A stretch of DNA of 64,000 nucleotides from Trichomonas vaginalis G3 (taxonomy: Eukaryota > Parabasalia > Trichomonadida > Trichomonadidae): positions 13,224,522-13,288,521 of the forward strand of contig NC_067204.1 in the NCBI RefSeq assembly GCF_026262505.1. Direction: 5' to 3'. The notes under the pieces are model-generated. The model had not been told where the DNA came from, did no database searches, and saw only the letters and a program-made list of their open reading frames with translations. The translations under genes were made by a program, and so were the position numbers. Position 1 is the stretch's first letter. The number at the start of each line of letters is the position of its first letter. Shown here piece by piece: positions 16,843 through 26,594 of this stretch.

Positions 16843-18980
16843 CCATTAATTCTTTTTGATATTACACATTAAGCTAACCAACCACACCAGTCATTTTATT
16901 TATATAGCTTTTATCCGTAACATTTTTAAAGGATTTCAAATAATTTACTTTTTCAAATATTTACTAGTTAATATCTCAATCAATTTATCCTCTTATTTAT
17001 ATTTTTAAAAATTTTCATCTCCATCACCATTCAATTTGGAATCTCATTTTTAAAATATCTTAATATAATCAGAATTTTATTAGTAGGTTAAAATATTTGC
17101 GAATATTAATTATTTGGATCAAAGCTTTCATACGATTACATTAATTTTTTTAATCGAAATTCTATTTCATTACTACTCAATTTTAAATCATAGCAGCATT
17201 AATAGCTCATCTACTTATATTCCATCATAATGTTATTTTATTCAATTTTTATATATCTGATTTTCATATTTTTTCAAATTCTGTCGCAAAATCTTTAAAA
17301 TTGTTATATTTCCTTACAACACGGTTAATATAGTATTCTCCTTAACTTGTTTAAATGCAATTTTGCAATATTTGGAAATGATCAAAATATCCTAATGTAA
17401 ACGTTTGCTCTTAGAATTCAGTGTCATAGTCGATTGTTTCTAACAAATTAATCTTTTTTGCATTGATTTTCGAAGTATTGCATTTTCATTACGGCCAAAT
17501 CTGCTCTCTTTCATTAGATTGATAGCTCACAATAGTTCTTGTAATCAGAGAGGAAATATCTTACGAAATATACCTCTAAATTTTCACTTTATAGATAAAT
17601 GTTATATTTTTCCGTTACTCGATTATTGTCCAATAAAACCACAATCATATTAAACTTCGTCCAAAATAAACAATAAAGAATAGTTTTTAAGTTTCTTAAA
17701 CGGTTTATGAAGGTTCATATTTAATCGATTTTTTTATTTTCAATTCATGTATCTATAGTTCGTTAGTCTATCATCCCTTCATAAATTATCTGCAAAGAAT
17801 TTTGTAGAATCTCAACTCTGTGAGGAACTACAATAAATTGAAAAGTCATTTTGTGATATCAAAATCCAATATATTATTCTTTCTAATACATATTAATAAT
17901 ATCTTGAGATGTAGTACACTATATATATACTTTCAAAAATCTTATATGTTTATTAGTTATTGAGATAGAAGCGATTTAATTCTTTGAAAATCGACGAAAA
18001 GTGCCATATTCATAAAATTATAGGGTATAAATCCAAATTTTTATCATGCACATCAATATAAAATTGTTGTTCAAAATTGCCAAAGTTCTAATGTCAAAAA
18101 TTCTCTGAATTTGAAAAAAATACATTATAATAATTGAATTTGCAAACCTAATTCTTCGAAATACCGTTGAAGGAATAAAATAAAAATACTATCAAAAACT
18201 TATATTGGTGGGACCGGAGCCATAATTTGCTTTTATATTCATGAAAAAGATAAAAATTTTAAAATCTGCCAAGAAATCTAGTGAACAATCGATAAATACA
18301 CCTTTAAGATTCATTCACGCCCACGTGACAGCCTATCTTTTCCCCTTTAATTACTTTTGTTCTTAAGGAAATTAATTGTCAATGACTCTTCCAAGCTAGT
18401 TACCAGAAATTTGAGTTATTGCATTTTTGACATTCTCTCAATTATTTTGACACTCAAGCTAGTATTTGTGGTTACCAAAAAGTTATTATAAAACATAATA
18501 TAGCACCTAATAATATTATCTCAGACTGCGAAAAATCTCATATGTGTGAATACAATCTGGTTTAGCATTGGGAAAAGGTTAAGTAGACATGAATGAACTC
18601 TAAATGATATCAAGAATAGTAAATTGAATTTTTAGACTTTTTTGCAATTGTTCTAATTCATTTCATTAAACAGTCTCGATCTGTCTTCTAATATATATTA
18701 ACATTTGATTAAATTAAGATTTGTTATTCATGAATGTTTTGATATTTTAAACAAATGAAAAATTTTTCTTAAATGGAGAAAACTGCCCCATGAATAATAT
18801 CATTAGAAAATGAGGATGATGTGATATGAAATTTCATATCAGATGTGATTTTGATGACTACAATAGAGCTAAACTGCATTTATATTACAGAAAACAGATA
18901 TAATAAATTATCGAAGAAATATTCTTCGAAGAGAAAAGAGAAATCAATTTATAAATCTCATAAAAAAATATTATAAAAAT
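16843..18980. other. AT-rich intergenic DNA
   Basis: About 2.1 kb with no long open frame on either strand, no tandem repeat and no element end that I can see. Composition is strongly AT-rich. It separates the satellites from the tRNA-like sequence. Confidence 0.6.
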
Positions 18981-18987
18981 TTGCGCA

Positions 18988-19057
18988 GTCCCAGTAGTAT
19001 ATTGGTTAGAATAGATCCTTGACACGGATCAGAGGCAGTTCGATTCTGACCTGTAAT
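18988..19057 (+). tRNA. tRNA-Val(GAC)-like sequence, degenerate
   Basis: The anticodon arm is perfect: stem GATCC/GGATC with loop TTGACAC, giving anticodon GAC (valine). The D-arm box TAGTATATTGGTTAGAA and T-loop TTCGATT look like pol III A and B boxes, and a T-rich run follows at 19,060. However, the acceptor pairing GTCCCAG/CTGTAAT has two mismatches, the T-stem has one, and the variable loop is one base short. It is therefore either a tRNA pseudogene or an unusual tRNA. A tRNA-Asp origin with a changed anticodon is possible. Confidence 0.45.
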
Positions 19058-19518
19058 ATTTTTTTCCTTTTTAAAATGAATAAAATAAATTCTTTTTTTC
19101 TTTGGAAAATAAAAGTCAATATACATGATCAAATCTAATCTATTTCAATTAAAATTGAATGTTTTAAAAATTCGATAATTGAAACCTATTAATTTTAAAT
19201 CATAAGACAATTTCTTGGTACGTATCCTATCGATCAAATGGATTAGAAGATATTTTTATTCCGAATGACAATTGGACTTTTATTTGAAAGTTTGATCAGA
19301 TTTCATTCGCCTACTCATCCCAAACAAATAGAAAAAGTCCGATTTAAATTCGAGACATTTGATAAAAAGTAAAGATTTCTGAACTCGATAATTCAATTTT
19401 AAGATCTTCAGAATTTACATAACTATAAAATTAGTTGCACAAATAGAATTAAGTTAAAATTTTTTTATTTCTTAAATCAAAATCTTCAAAAGTGAAGTGA
19501 ACGTAATTTTTTATTGCA
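19058..19518. other. Intergenic DNA upstream of the TVP15-like gene
   Basis: About 460 bases, AT-rich, opening with a T-run that could terminate pol III. I see no clear TCAYTWY initiator near the ATG at 19,519. Confidence 0.5.
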
Positions 19519-19956
19519 ATGATTTGCGATTTAACAATTATAGCTCAGATCATTGCCATTGTTGGCGGTATCTTTGCCATCGTCGTAGGTATCTTCTGGT
19601 TCATAGATGCTCATGGTGACTTTTTCATGGGTGTTAATGGTTTCTTCAACTGTGTTTTCGGACTTATGGTTATCCTTACAGAATTATTCCGTCCAGCATT
19701 CTTCAAGTACTTCGGATTTATGGTCTTATTCTGGGGCAAAATCATTATGTTCTTTGTTTTGTTCCTTAGATGCTTCACAACAGATTTCAAGGGCCATACA
19801 ATTCAAGCAGTTGGATGGATTATCGACTGCGTTTGCATGGTTGTCTTCTTCATCTTCGCCATTTGCTTGGGCGGAGGTACAATCCCATTATTCCAGAGAA
19901 AGGCCGTTATTGAAATGACATATTCTGGAAATGATCTCTTCAGAACAAAAGCTTAA
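19519..19956 (+). CDS. COPI-associated/TVP15-like four-span membrane protein
   Basis: A 145-residue protein with four hydrophobic helices (roughly residues 7-28, 37-58, 66-86 and 97-122) joined by short loops, ending in a polar tail. The arrangement of helix 1 (IVGGIFAIVVGIFWF), helix 2 ending in LMVILTEL, then YFGFMVLFWGKIIMFF, and a short C-terminal tail matches the COPI-associated protein/TVP15 family of Golgi membrane proteins. In yeast these act in vesicle traffic. The match is by eye. Single gene, intronless; it could also be another small tetraspan family. Confidence 0.6.
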   Translation: MICDLTIIAQIIAIVGGIFAIVVGIFWFIDAHGDFFMGVNGFFNCVFGLMVILTELFRPAFFKYFGFMVLFWGKIIMFFVLFLRCFTTDFKGHTIQAVGWIIDCVCMVVFFIFAICLGGGTIPLFQRKAVIEMTYSGNDLFRTKA

Positions 19957-21028
19957 TTAATTTTGTTTGGCGATATTCTTTTACTTTGCTTTTATTTCAT
20001 TATCCTTAAAAACTAAATTTAAATGGATCTAAATGCGTAGAGTTTAAGACATATATGTTACATATCTGAATAAGCCATTTATATTTTTTATTTTTTACCA
20101 ATTTATCATTTGTGTATATAAATATATTAAAAATATTGAGTTTTGAGCTAAGTATCAGTCCTTCCCCATAGATTAATTATTTCTTCTTGGTCTGGAATCT
20201 GAATGAACATATTTTGATGAGTTCAACATTTCAATAAGTCATAAGATAAGATATCCAACTAAATTTTTATAGTACATACTGATTCCAATCATCACTGATT
20301 CATTAGCATGAACTCAATATAAATTCTAAAATTCTTCAATTTTTTTTATACCGAATTTCAGATGTTTGTTGTTGTTTTCATATTCACTAAGATATAAGTC
20401 CATTAAAATTTAGAATCAGAAACATATTATCCTCTCTCGAAAAATTATTGATTTGTAAAGCATTGAGCGATCTAAATCTGTTATTGCAATATTCAACAAT
20501 ATGGATATTTACTAATAAAATGATCGCTTAAGTCGTATACCACTCTGAAAGTACAATAAAAATATGAAACAAACCTTATTTGGAGATTTAAGAAACACAA
20601 AGAGTATTGTTTTCCAACACGTGAATGCCCATCATAACATCAAAGATTTTAGATTGATTTTGCTAATGTCATTGTATTGGATTCTTGTTCGATTTAATTT
20701 AGATGGATATTCATGGAAACTATACTACTTAAGCATGTTATTCATGTGACAATTAGGGATATTTCAACCAAATACAGAAAAATTTTCCTAAATTTGGGTG
20801 ATATAAAATTTCCAGAAAAATTTATTGAAGTAGATGATAAAGTACAGTATTCTATGTTTTCCAAAATCAAACGATCGCCCATTGAATATTTAAAAAATAC
20901 TCGAATCATATTAGCATTAAGTATCCAATAAAATATTTACAGAAATAAAGTTCTCCAAGAAGTTAGCCGATATGAAAAAATGAAAATTATTTATCATCAT
21001 GACGTCAATACAATTATTTCATTTTTCT
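19957..21028. other. Intergenic DNA with possible gene remnant at 20,564-20,931
   Basis: Mostly AT-rich with no clear gene. Two short plus-strand frames (20,564-20,749 and 20,713-20,931) overlap; the second contains LNLGDIKFPEKFIEVDDKVQ, which has protein-like composition. They may be fragments of a decayed gene, but neither has a convincing start, promoter or family match. Confidence 0.3.
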
Positions 21029-22077
21029 CAGTTAAGGGTGCACACGAGAGGATCATGTAAACTTCAGAATTTAGAACCTTATTTTAGGCATTATCTTGGC
21101 TACCTATTTAGGCTCGAAAAGCAAAAAATATCAAAAAATACAACTTGAGTCCATTATGACCCTTTCATGGAGGTAGTTTTTATCCGCTAGTATTTTCCCT
21201 TTGAATCTCTTTACAATTCGAAATCAAATTCAAAACTCAGTAGAAGAAAGGAAGAATCGACTTACTACGGTTGTAATACGAATAAAGACATATATTTAAT
21301 TATTTTTATTTACATAATAATTGTTTGAATCTCATATTCCATCAAATTTTTAAATAAAAACATTAAAATGTTGAAAATGTTCATATATTTTAATAGGGTT
21401 TTGGCACTTTATTGAGGAATTACTACATACATAGTCGAACTGAACTTGATATTTTGAAATTTAAATTATTTATCAAAATTAAAATTTAACTTGAAATTTA
21501 TAATTATTTAGTCATATTTTGCATAATTCTAAGTAGATTTTGTAAAAAATCAAGAAAGAAAAATTTTAACGTGCTTTATTTTTTCTTTTTTATAATAATA
21601 CATATTTATATAATTAACATATTCATAATGTTTCACCCTTTCAAAAATATAATCCCCTCCTCTCAAATAAACGTACATACGGGTGGCCTCTTTTTCAAAA
21701 AATTAAAATTTGAAATTTTGGGCTCAAATATTAGAGATTTTTTCAACCTTCAACGATATGTGTTGTCTATATCAGACCTCCTTTCTTTTTGATACTTAAC
21801 ATTGTTCCTAAATCTTAGCCGTTAAGGCTGTTCTGAAAATATTTTTTTTCGAAAAAATTCAAAAAAAATTCTTAAAATTCAAAAATCCCTTAATTCCTGA
21901 GGATTTTGGAAAAAAGTTTTTACATGAACATGTGTATATTATATGAAGTATATTGATAAGGTAAAAATCAAATTTTATTGCATATTCATCGAGAAAATAA
22001 ACTAACGAATCCCTCAAAATTGAGAGGGTAATCCTCCTCCTCTCAAATAAACGTACATACGGGTGCGCCCTTAACTG
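21029..22077. mobile_element. Candidate non-autonomous element with CAGTTAAGGG ends
   Basis: The sequence CAGTTAAGGGTGCAC at 21,029 recurs inverted at 22,063-22,077 as GTGCGCCCTTAACTG, with one mismatch. The interval (1,049 bp) has no gene. It contains a near-exact direct repeat of about 38 bases (CTCTCAAATAAACGTACATA-type) at about 21,651 and 22,030. I see no matching target duplication outside the ends, so the element call is tentative. Confidence 0.35.
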
Positions 22078-22144
22078 CCGGTATCAATTTTTGAATTCCT
22101 ATTGAAAAATATGAACATGCGACATCTGAAATAATATATTTAAA

Positions 22145-22151
22145 TCATTAT
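22145..22151 (+). promoter_or_regulatory. Initiator (TCATTAT) of the transporter gene
   Basis: TCATTAT matches the T. vaginalis initiator TCAYTWY exactly. With the A at 22,147 as +1, the 5' untranslated region would be about 6 bases, in the normal range for this organism. Confidence 0.7.
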
Positions 22152-22152
22152 C

Positions 22153-23604
22153 ATGAATAAAGACACGAAAGATAGCTTAGTGTCAATACGCAGCCAGGAT
22201 ACAACCTCTTTTGATGAAAGCATCAGTTTAGATGTCCGTCAAAAGAAAGACTTCTCGATTTTCCGAATGATTGCAATTTCTTTTGCACTTCTTGGATATC
22301 AGTTAGCATATGCATGCAATTTTGCAATGATTACTCCAATTATGTCTCGTCTTAATTTTCCAGAACACATAAAGCCAATCGTATGGTGGGCCGCACCCAT
22401 CACAGATTTGGTCGTACAGCCTATCGTTGCTTACTATTCAGATCAATCATTTGCCAAAATGGGTCGTCGAAGACCATATCTTATTGTTGGTGGACTTGGA
22501 ACAAGTTCCGGATTTTTGATGATTTATTTCTGTGAAAAAATGGGACAGGCCATTTCCAAAACAAATGCACTATTATGGTCCCAAATCATCTTCTCAGCAG
22601 CTTTCGTTATCATGAATATTGCTCTTAACATTCTACAAGGCCCTGCAAGATCTTTAGTTGGAGATGTTGTTCCTGTTCACCAGCAGATCGTTGCAAACAC
22701 AATTGCAACTATCATGAATGGCTGTGGAGCTATTATTGTGAACCTAGTTGGTGCTTTTGACATTGGCAATTATATTCCACATTTCAATAATGAACAATTC
22801 GTGTTCATGGTTGGAATGTCCCTCGTTTTCATTGCAGTCCTCATTACTATTATTTTCGCCCCAGAAGTTAGATATTCTGGTCCAAAAACAGAAAAGGGTC
22901 TTTGGACAGAGATTTACAAGTCATTCAGATATGCACCAAAGCTAGTTACTCGCGCTGCCGTCTGCTTTGGCCTCGCATGGTGCGGTTTCTTCGAATTTTT
23001 AGTCGAAGTAACTGATTTCTTCGGCAGAGAAGTTTTCCACGGTAACCCCAACTCCAGCTGCTTGGATGATAAAAACAACTACACAAAGGGCGTCAATTTC
23101 GGTATGGGCTGTATTGCTGCCACATACGCAATTTCTCTTATGTATGGATTCGTCCAACCATATCTAATCAGCAAGTTAGGTGCTAGAACCTGCTTTGCTG
23201 CATCTCAATTCATCGAAGTTGCAAGTTTAATTATTTTCAATTTTATTTCAAACAAATACGCATTATTCTGTTTGTTTGCCATGCTTGGTGTCTCATTCAT
23301 GGCTTTCAACTCAATTCCATTCGCTATTGTCGCTATGGCAGTTCCAGAACAAGATATGGGCAAATTTATGGCTGTAGTTAACTCCTGCGGTTGCGTTGGA
23401 CAACAAACAGCCAATATTGTCATCGGTTCTGGCATTATGTCGCTTCTCAAGTCAATTAACTTCGCCAAACCATACAATATCCAAATTGCCTCTGGAGGCT
23501 TCTTCGCTTTACTTTCTGGCATTCTCACAGTGAGAATGATCGTTCCAGGTGAGAAGCCAAAGGGTCTCAACAACACTCCTTTGCTCGAAGAAAAGGAGAA
23601 TTAA
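22153..23604 (+). CDS. SLC45/sucrose-type MFS transporter
   Basis: A 483-residue membrane protein with about 12 hydrophobic segments after a polar N-terminus of about 35 residues. Hallmarks are the loop 2-3 motif YSDQSFAKMGRRRPYLIVGG, matching the R-x-G-RRRP signature of SUC/SLC45 sugar:H+ symporters, the preceding WWAAPITDLVVQPIVAY, and the fourth-helix QGPARSLVGDVVP, which corresponds to QGP-RALLAD in plant sucrose carriers. The likely role is proton-coupled uptake of a disaccharide or related sugar at the plasma membrane; the substrate is an inference. Length is normal. A consensus initiator precedes the start. Confidence 0.8.
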   Translation: MNKDTKDSLVSIRSQDTTSFDESISLDVRQKKDFSIFRMIAISFALLGYQLAYACNFAMITPIMSRLNFPEHIKPIVWWAAPITDLVVQPIVAYYSDQSFAKMGRRRPYLIVGGLGTSSGFLMIYFCEKMGQAISKTNALLWSQIIFSAAFVIMNIALNILQGPARSLVGDVVPVHQQIVANTIATIMNGCGAIIVNLVGAFDIGNYIPHFNNEQFVFMVGMSLVFIAVLITIIFAPEVRYSGPKTEKGLWTEIYKSFRYAPKLVTRAAVCFGLAWCGFFEFLVEVTDFFGREVFHGNPNSSCLDDKNNYTKGVNFGMGCIAATYAISLMYGFVQPYLISKLGARTCFAASQFIEVASLIIFNFISNKYALFCLFAMLGVSFMAFNSIPFAIVAMAVPEQDMGKFMAVVNSCGCVGQQTANIVIGSGIMSLLKSINFAKPYNIQIASGGFFALLSGILTVRMIVPGEKPKGLNNTPLLEEKEN

Positions 23605-24009
23605 CTTATTATATTATTTTTATATATATATTATCGGTTTATTATTTCTTTCTATCATAAAACTTTTCTGTAGATTACTGCGTTTTTATTAATTTCTTCT
23701 TGTGTCCTCTTTTTATTTGAAATAACTTAATCTTTGCAAAAAGCTCAATTTCAATGCACAAATCTTAGTTCAAATCATCTATATACTGATTAATTTATGA
23801 TATATTTGCTAAAAAGAACGGAATGATACATTTATCAATCAATAATTTCCGTAATTTTTCAAGATTGCGATTGGAAGACATCACTTTGTAATGAAGTCAA
23901 ATAGAGTTGCACAGTGATTACACGAAATCTGGGCATTCATTATTTCGATTAAAAAAAGTCGTGAATATACAAAGTCAACATTTTAGACCAAACTTTGTAT
24001 AGTCATTGT
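23605..24009. other. Intergenic DNA between convergent genes
   Basis: About 400 bases, AT-rich, between the transporter and the glycine-rich gene, which converge. It holds presumably the two 3' ends and no other feature I can see. Confidence 0.5.
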
Positions 24010-24954
24010 TTATTTGATTAATAAAATAAAAATAAAGCAGGAAAAATGTTGGAAAGAGTAGAAAGAGTTGCATGTAAATAGAACAGTATTGAGAAGAGTG
24101 ATGGCAATTGCTCCATGGCCTGTATGCCCATATTCTTTGTAGCCGTATGGTGAGTCGAATTCGCTCTTGTAGTCTTTAACAGCAACATTAACAAAATAAA
24201 GCCCACTCGGATGGAAAGGAGAATCTCTCATTTGGTATTGAGATTTTGAATATGATGATTCATCGATCGTCATAAATCCTTTATATCCAGACACATAGGA
24301 CGACCCACCTGCACCAGATGTAACAACACCGGTGCCATCATCTCCAGCTCCTCCGCCGAAGTATCCGCAGCCTCCACCGGAGCCATAAACTCCATTAGAT
24401 CTAACATCACCACCTTTCCCAAATTTGCCCGGAAGACCATGCGATATTTTACCATCTCCCAAGTGGACTCCGGTGGAAGCAATCCCACCCCTGTTGATTT
24501 GCCCTCCTTCTGGGATAGATATTGTGTCTGGGCTCCCACCGGATGTCTTGCTTCCATTATATCCGGAAGATATTCCACCGCTGCCTCCATTGGCTTGCCG
24601 TTGTTCATATATAACACCACCAGCACCTCCAGAACTGACAATGATTCTGGACTTTCGGGATTCGAAATCGGTGCCGTTCTTCAGTCGGATATCACTGCAT
24701 CCACCACCACTGGATGAGTATACAGTATTCACACCGGAACCACCTCCATTATATGGATTGAGGTTGTCACTTTGTGCACCATGTGAACCTATGAACAAAT
24801 AGAAAGTTTGTGTGCGGAGGAGTCTTATAACACCAGACGTGTATGCTCCAAGGCCACCCATGGCAGTTGATACATTGCCTCCGCTGGCTCCCCAAAGTTC
24901 GAAGAGGTAGCTTCCTGGAGAAAGAATAACCTTGGTAGGGTGGCATGCATGCAA
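24010..24954 (-). CDS. Glycine-rich surface-type protein (Gly_rich/ALK-like), start unclear
   Basis: A protein of about 314 residues with long Gly/Ser-rich segments (GGAGGVIY, SGGGCGYFGGGAGDDGTG) in the ALK/LTK-type glycine-rich domain pattern. It opens with KVILSPGSYLFELWGASGG and ends in a hydrophobic C-terminal segment (TLLNTVLFTC onward) that may anchor it. This family is expanded in trichomonads; the function is unknown. Oddity: the conserved YDYPCSN lead of the domain is in the same frame just upstream of the first ATG (about 24,975-25,010), but there is a stop before it and no ATG. The true start may be lost, making this a 5'-damaged gene. Confidence 0.65.
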   Translation of the reverse strand: MHACHPTKVILSPGSYLFELWGASGGNVSTAMGGLGAYTSGVIRLLRTQTFYLFIGSHGAQSDNLNPYNGGGSGVNTVYSSSGGGCSDIRLKNGTDFESRKSRIIVSSGGAGGVIYEQRQANGGSGGISSGYNGSKTSGGSPDTISIPEGGQINRGGIASTGVHLGDGKISHGLPGKFGKGGDVRSNGVYGSGGGCGYFGGGAGDDGTGVVTSGAGGSSYVSGYKGFMTIDESSYSKSQYQMRDSPFHPSGLYFVNVAVKDYKSEFDSPYGYKEYGHTGHGAIAITLLNTVLFTCNSFYSFQHFSCFIFILLIK

Positions 24955-26158
24955 TTCGTTTGAGCAAGGGTAATCGTAAACATGTCGAAATCTATCTTCA
25001 AAGAAGACTGTTATCTATGGTGAATCAAAAATAGTAGCATCAAAAAACTAAAAAAATTTCACACACATATCTGATATATCATTCATCAAAAATCAAATAT
25101 TATTTTTCCAGAATCATGAGAATTTCAGAAATATTTGATAACATGATTATGGAAAGAAATCATTGTACAGAATTTACCATAGAGCTTTTTCATCAAAGAT
25201 ATTATTGATTATTCTTCAACAATGCTTTAATAAGAAATTTATTTAATATCTTTGATGTTCATATCAGAAGACAAAACAAAAGGAATATCTTCTAGATCAC
25301 ATTTAAAAACGTTGATATTTGTCTGGAACAGTTTCTGATAAAAATATTTTTGGTAAATAATTCATGAAATTAAGAGCAGTGTGTTTAGAATTAATATTAA
25401 CTTATATGGTATATAAAATATTTATAGTCAGATTACCTAATCGAAATATATAAACTCAAATAGTGTGATTGAGATTGTTCCGTGCCCAGAATTTTTCTAA
25501 GATGAGTAATGATTTCAAATGTTTGATTACATCTCCCATTTGTCAATAAGATATAGGATAAACTGTACTCCATTGTGCACCAGAAATAATTAAAAAGTGT
25601 CGTGAGGATTCAAATTTCAAAGTCTCATAGCTCAAATTAAGAGTATCAACCGAGATCCTTACTTCATTGCTACTCTTACTTTGATCATACTTCTATTGCA
25701 TTATTTAGCTTGAACTCCTGCCATTACAGTGTGAATATGAAAGTTATCAAGCTTCAGGACTTGTGAAGAAAATTCTTGTCGTTTTCTATATAATACATCA
25801 ATTTTCATAATGACTTGTTTACAAACAGTTATTATTGAAATATAAAGCATTAAATAGCTGACTTTGAAGTAAACGATTTCGAATTTCGAGGCATAAATCA
25901 AAATTCGATTGATAATCGAAATCATTTATAGTCAATCGCTATATGAGTATGGAAAAAACCTTTTCAATTAATAAAAACCCATGTTCATGTAAATTCGACA
26001 GTAACCTTGAACCTTGAAAATAATATTCTCAAAAATAAAATATCATACGTCATGCATTGCTTTTTCATAGGATGGCCGTCAAATTTTTTTGCCACAATTT
26101 TCTTTTATCTCATCAATTTTTATTTCAATTATATAATTTTTCAAAAAAGCCAATAAAA
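24955..26158. other. AT-rich intergenic DNA
   Basis: About 1.2 kb. The first 60 bases still encode the in-frame N-terminal lead of the glycine-rich domain. Beyond that I see only short chance frames (for example the minus-strand 25,701-25,925, which has no protein-like composition). Confidence 0.5.
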
Positions 26159-26365
26159 ATGTGTGTTGAAGTAGACAGCGAGAATGCACAAAATGGAAAA
26201 GGAAGAGTTCTCTCAGAGCTTCCGGAGCCATATAATCCAGAAAACAGACCGACAAGCGATGATACACTTCGAACTCCATCACACGAGACTGAACTCGTCA
26301 AGACCTCGCTTACAAAAGCAGCAAGTAAGGGCAATCCAATAGAAGATGTTTCAGTTTCATCTTAA
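26159..26365 (+). CDS. Small hydrophilic protein, 68 aa, unknown
   Basis: It starts MCVEVDSENAQNGKGRV and ends NPIEDVSVSS with a TAAA-type stop region, as is common in trichomonads. It is rich in Ser, Thr, Glu, Pro and Asn, with no hydrophobic stretch, so it is probably disordered. An upstream in-frame TTG would add a hydrophobic lead, but ATG at 26,159 is the more natural start. No clear initiator upstream. No family recognised; small and of moderate coding evidence. Confidence 0.4.
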   Translation: MCVEVDSENAQNGKGRVLSELPEPYNPENRPTSDDTLRTPSHETELVKTSLTKAASKGNPIEDVSVSS

Positions 26366-26594
26366 AAATCAATCTTTCAGATCTTCAATTTATAGAATGG
26401 AGGGAAAAGTCGAGAAATATACAAGAATTTTGTTAAAAATATACATATTTTAGTATTATAATAGATTATTTCATTCGATTACATTTCATTTCAATGAGGT
26501 TAATAGAAAAAATATATAAAAACGAAAAATAAAAGAAATATATACATCATTTTACCATATAAGAATCACAAAATAAATATAAAGATACATATTA

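Noticed and set aside
15943-16849. Open frames of 60-125 codons across the satellites as genes
   Set aside because: They follow the 122/132-bp periods, carry hairpin sequence, and have no domain or start signal.
24425-24802. Proline/serine-rich plus-strand protein opposite the glycine-rich gene
   Set aside because: It is the antisense of Gly-rich codons, which always gives Pro-rich shadows.
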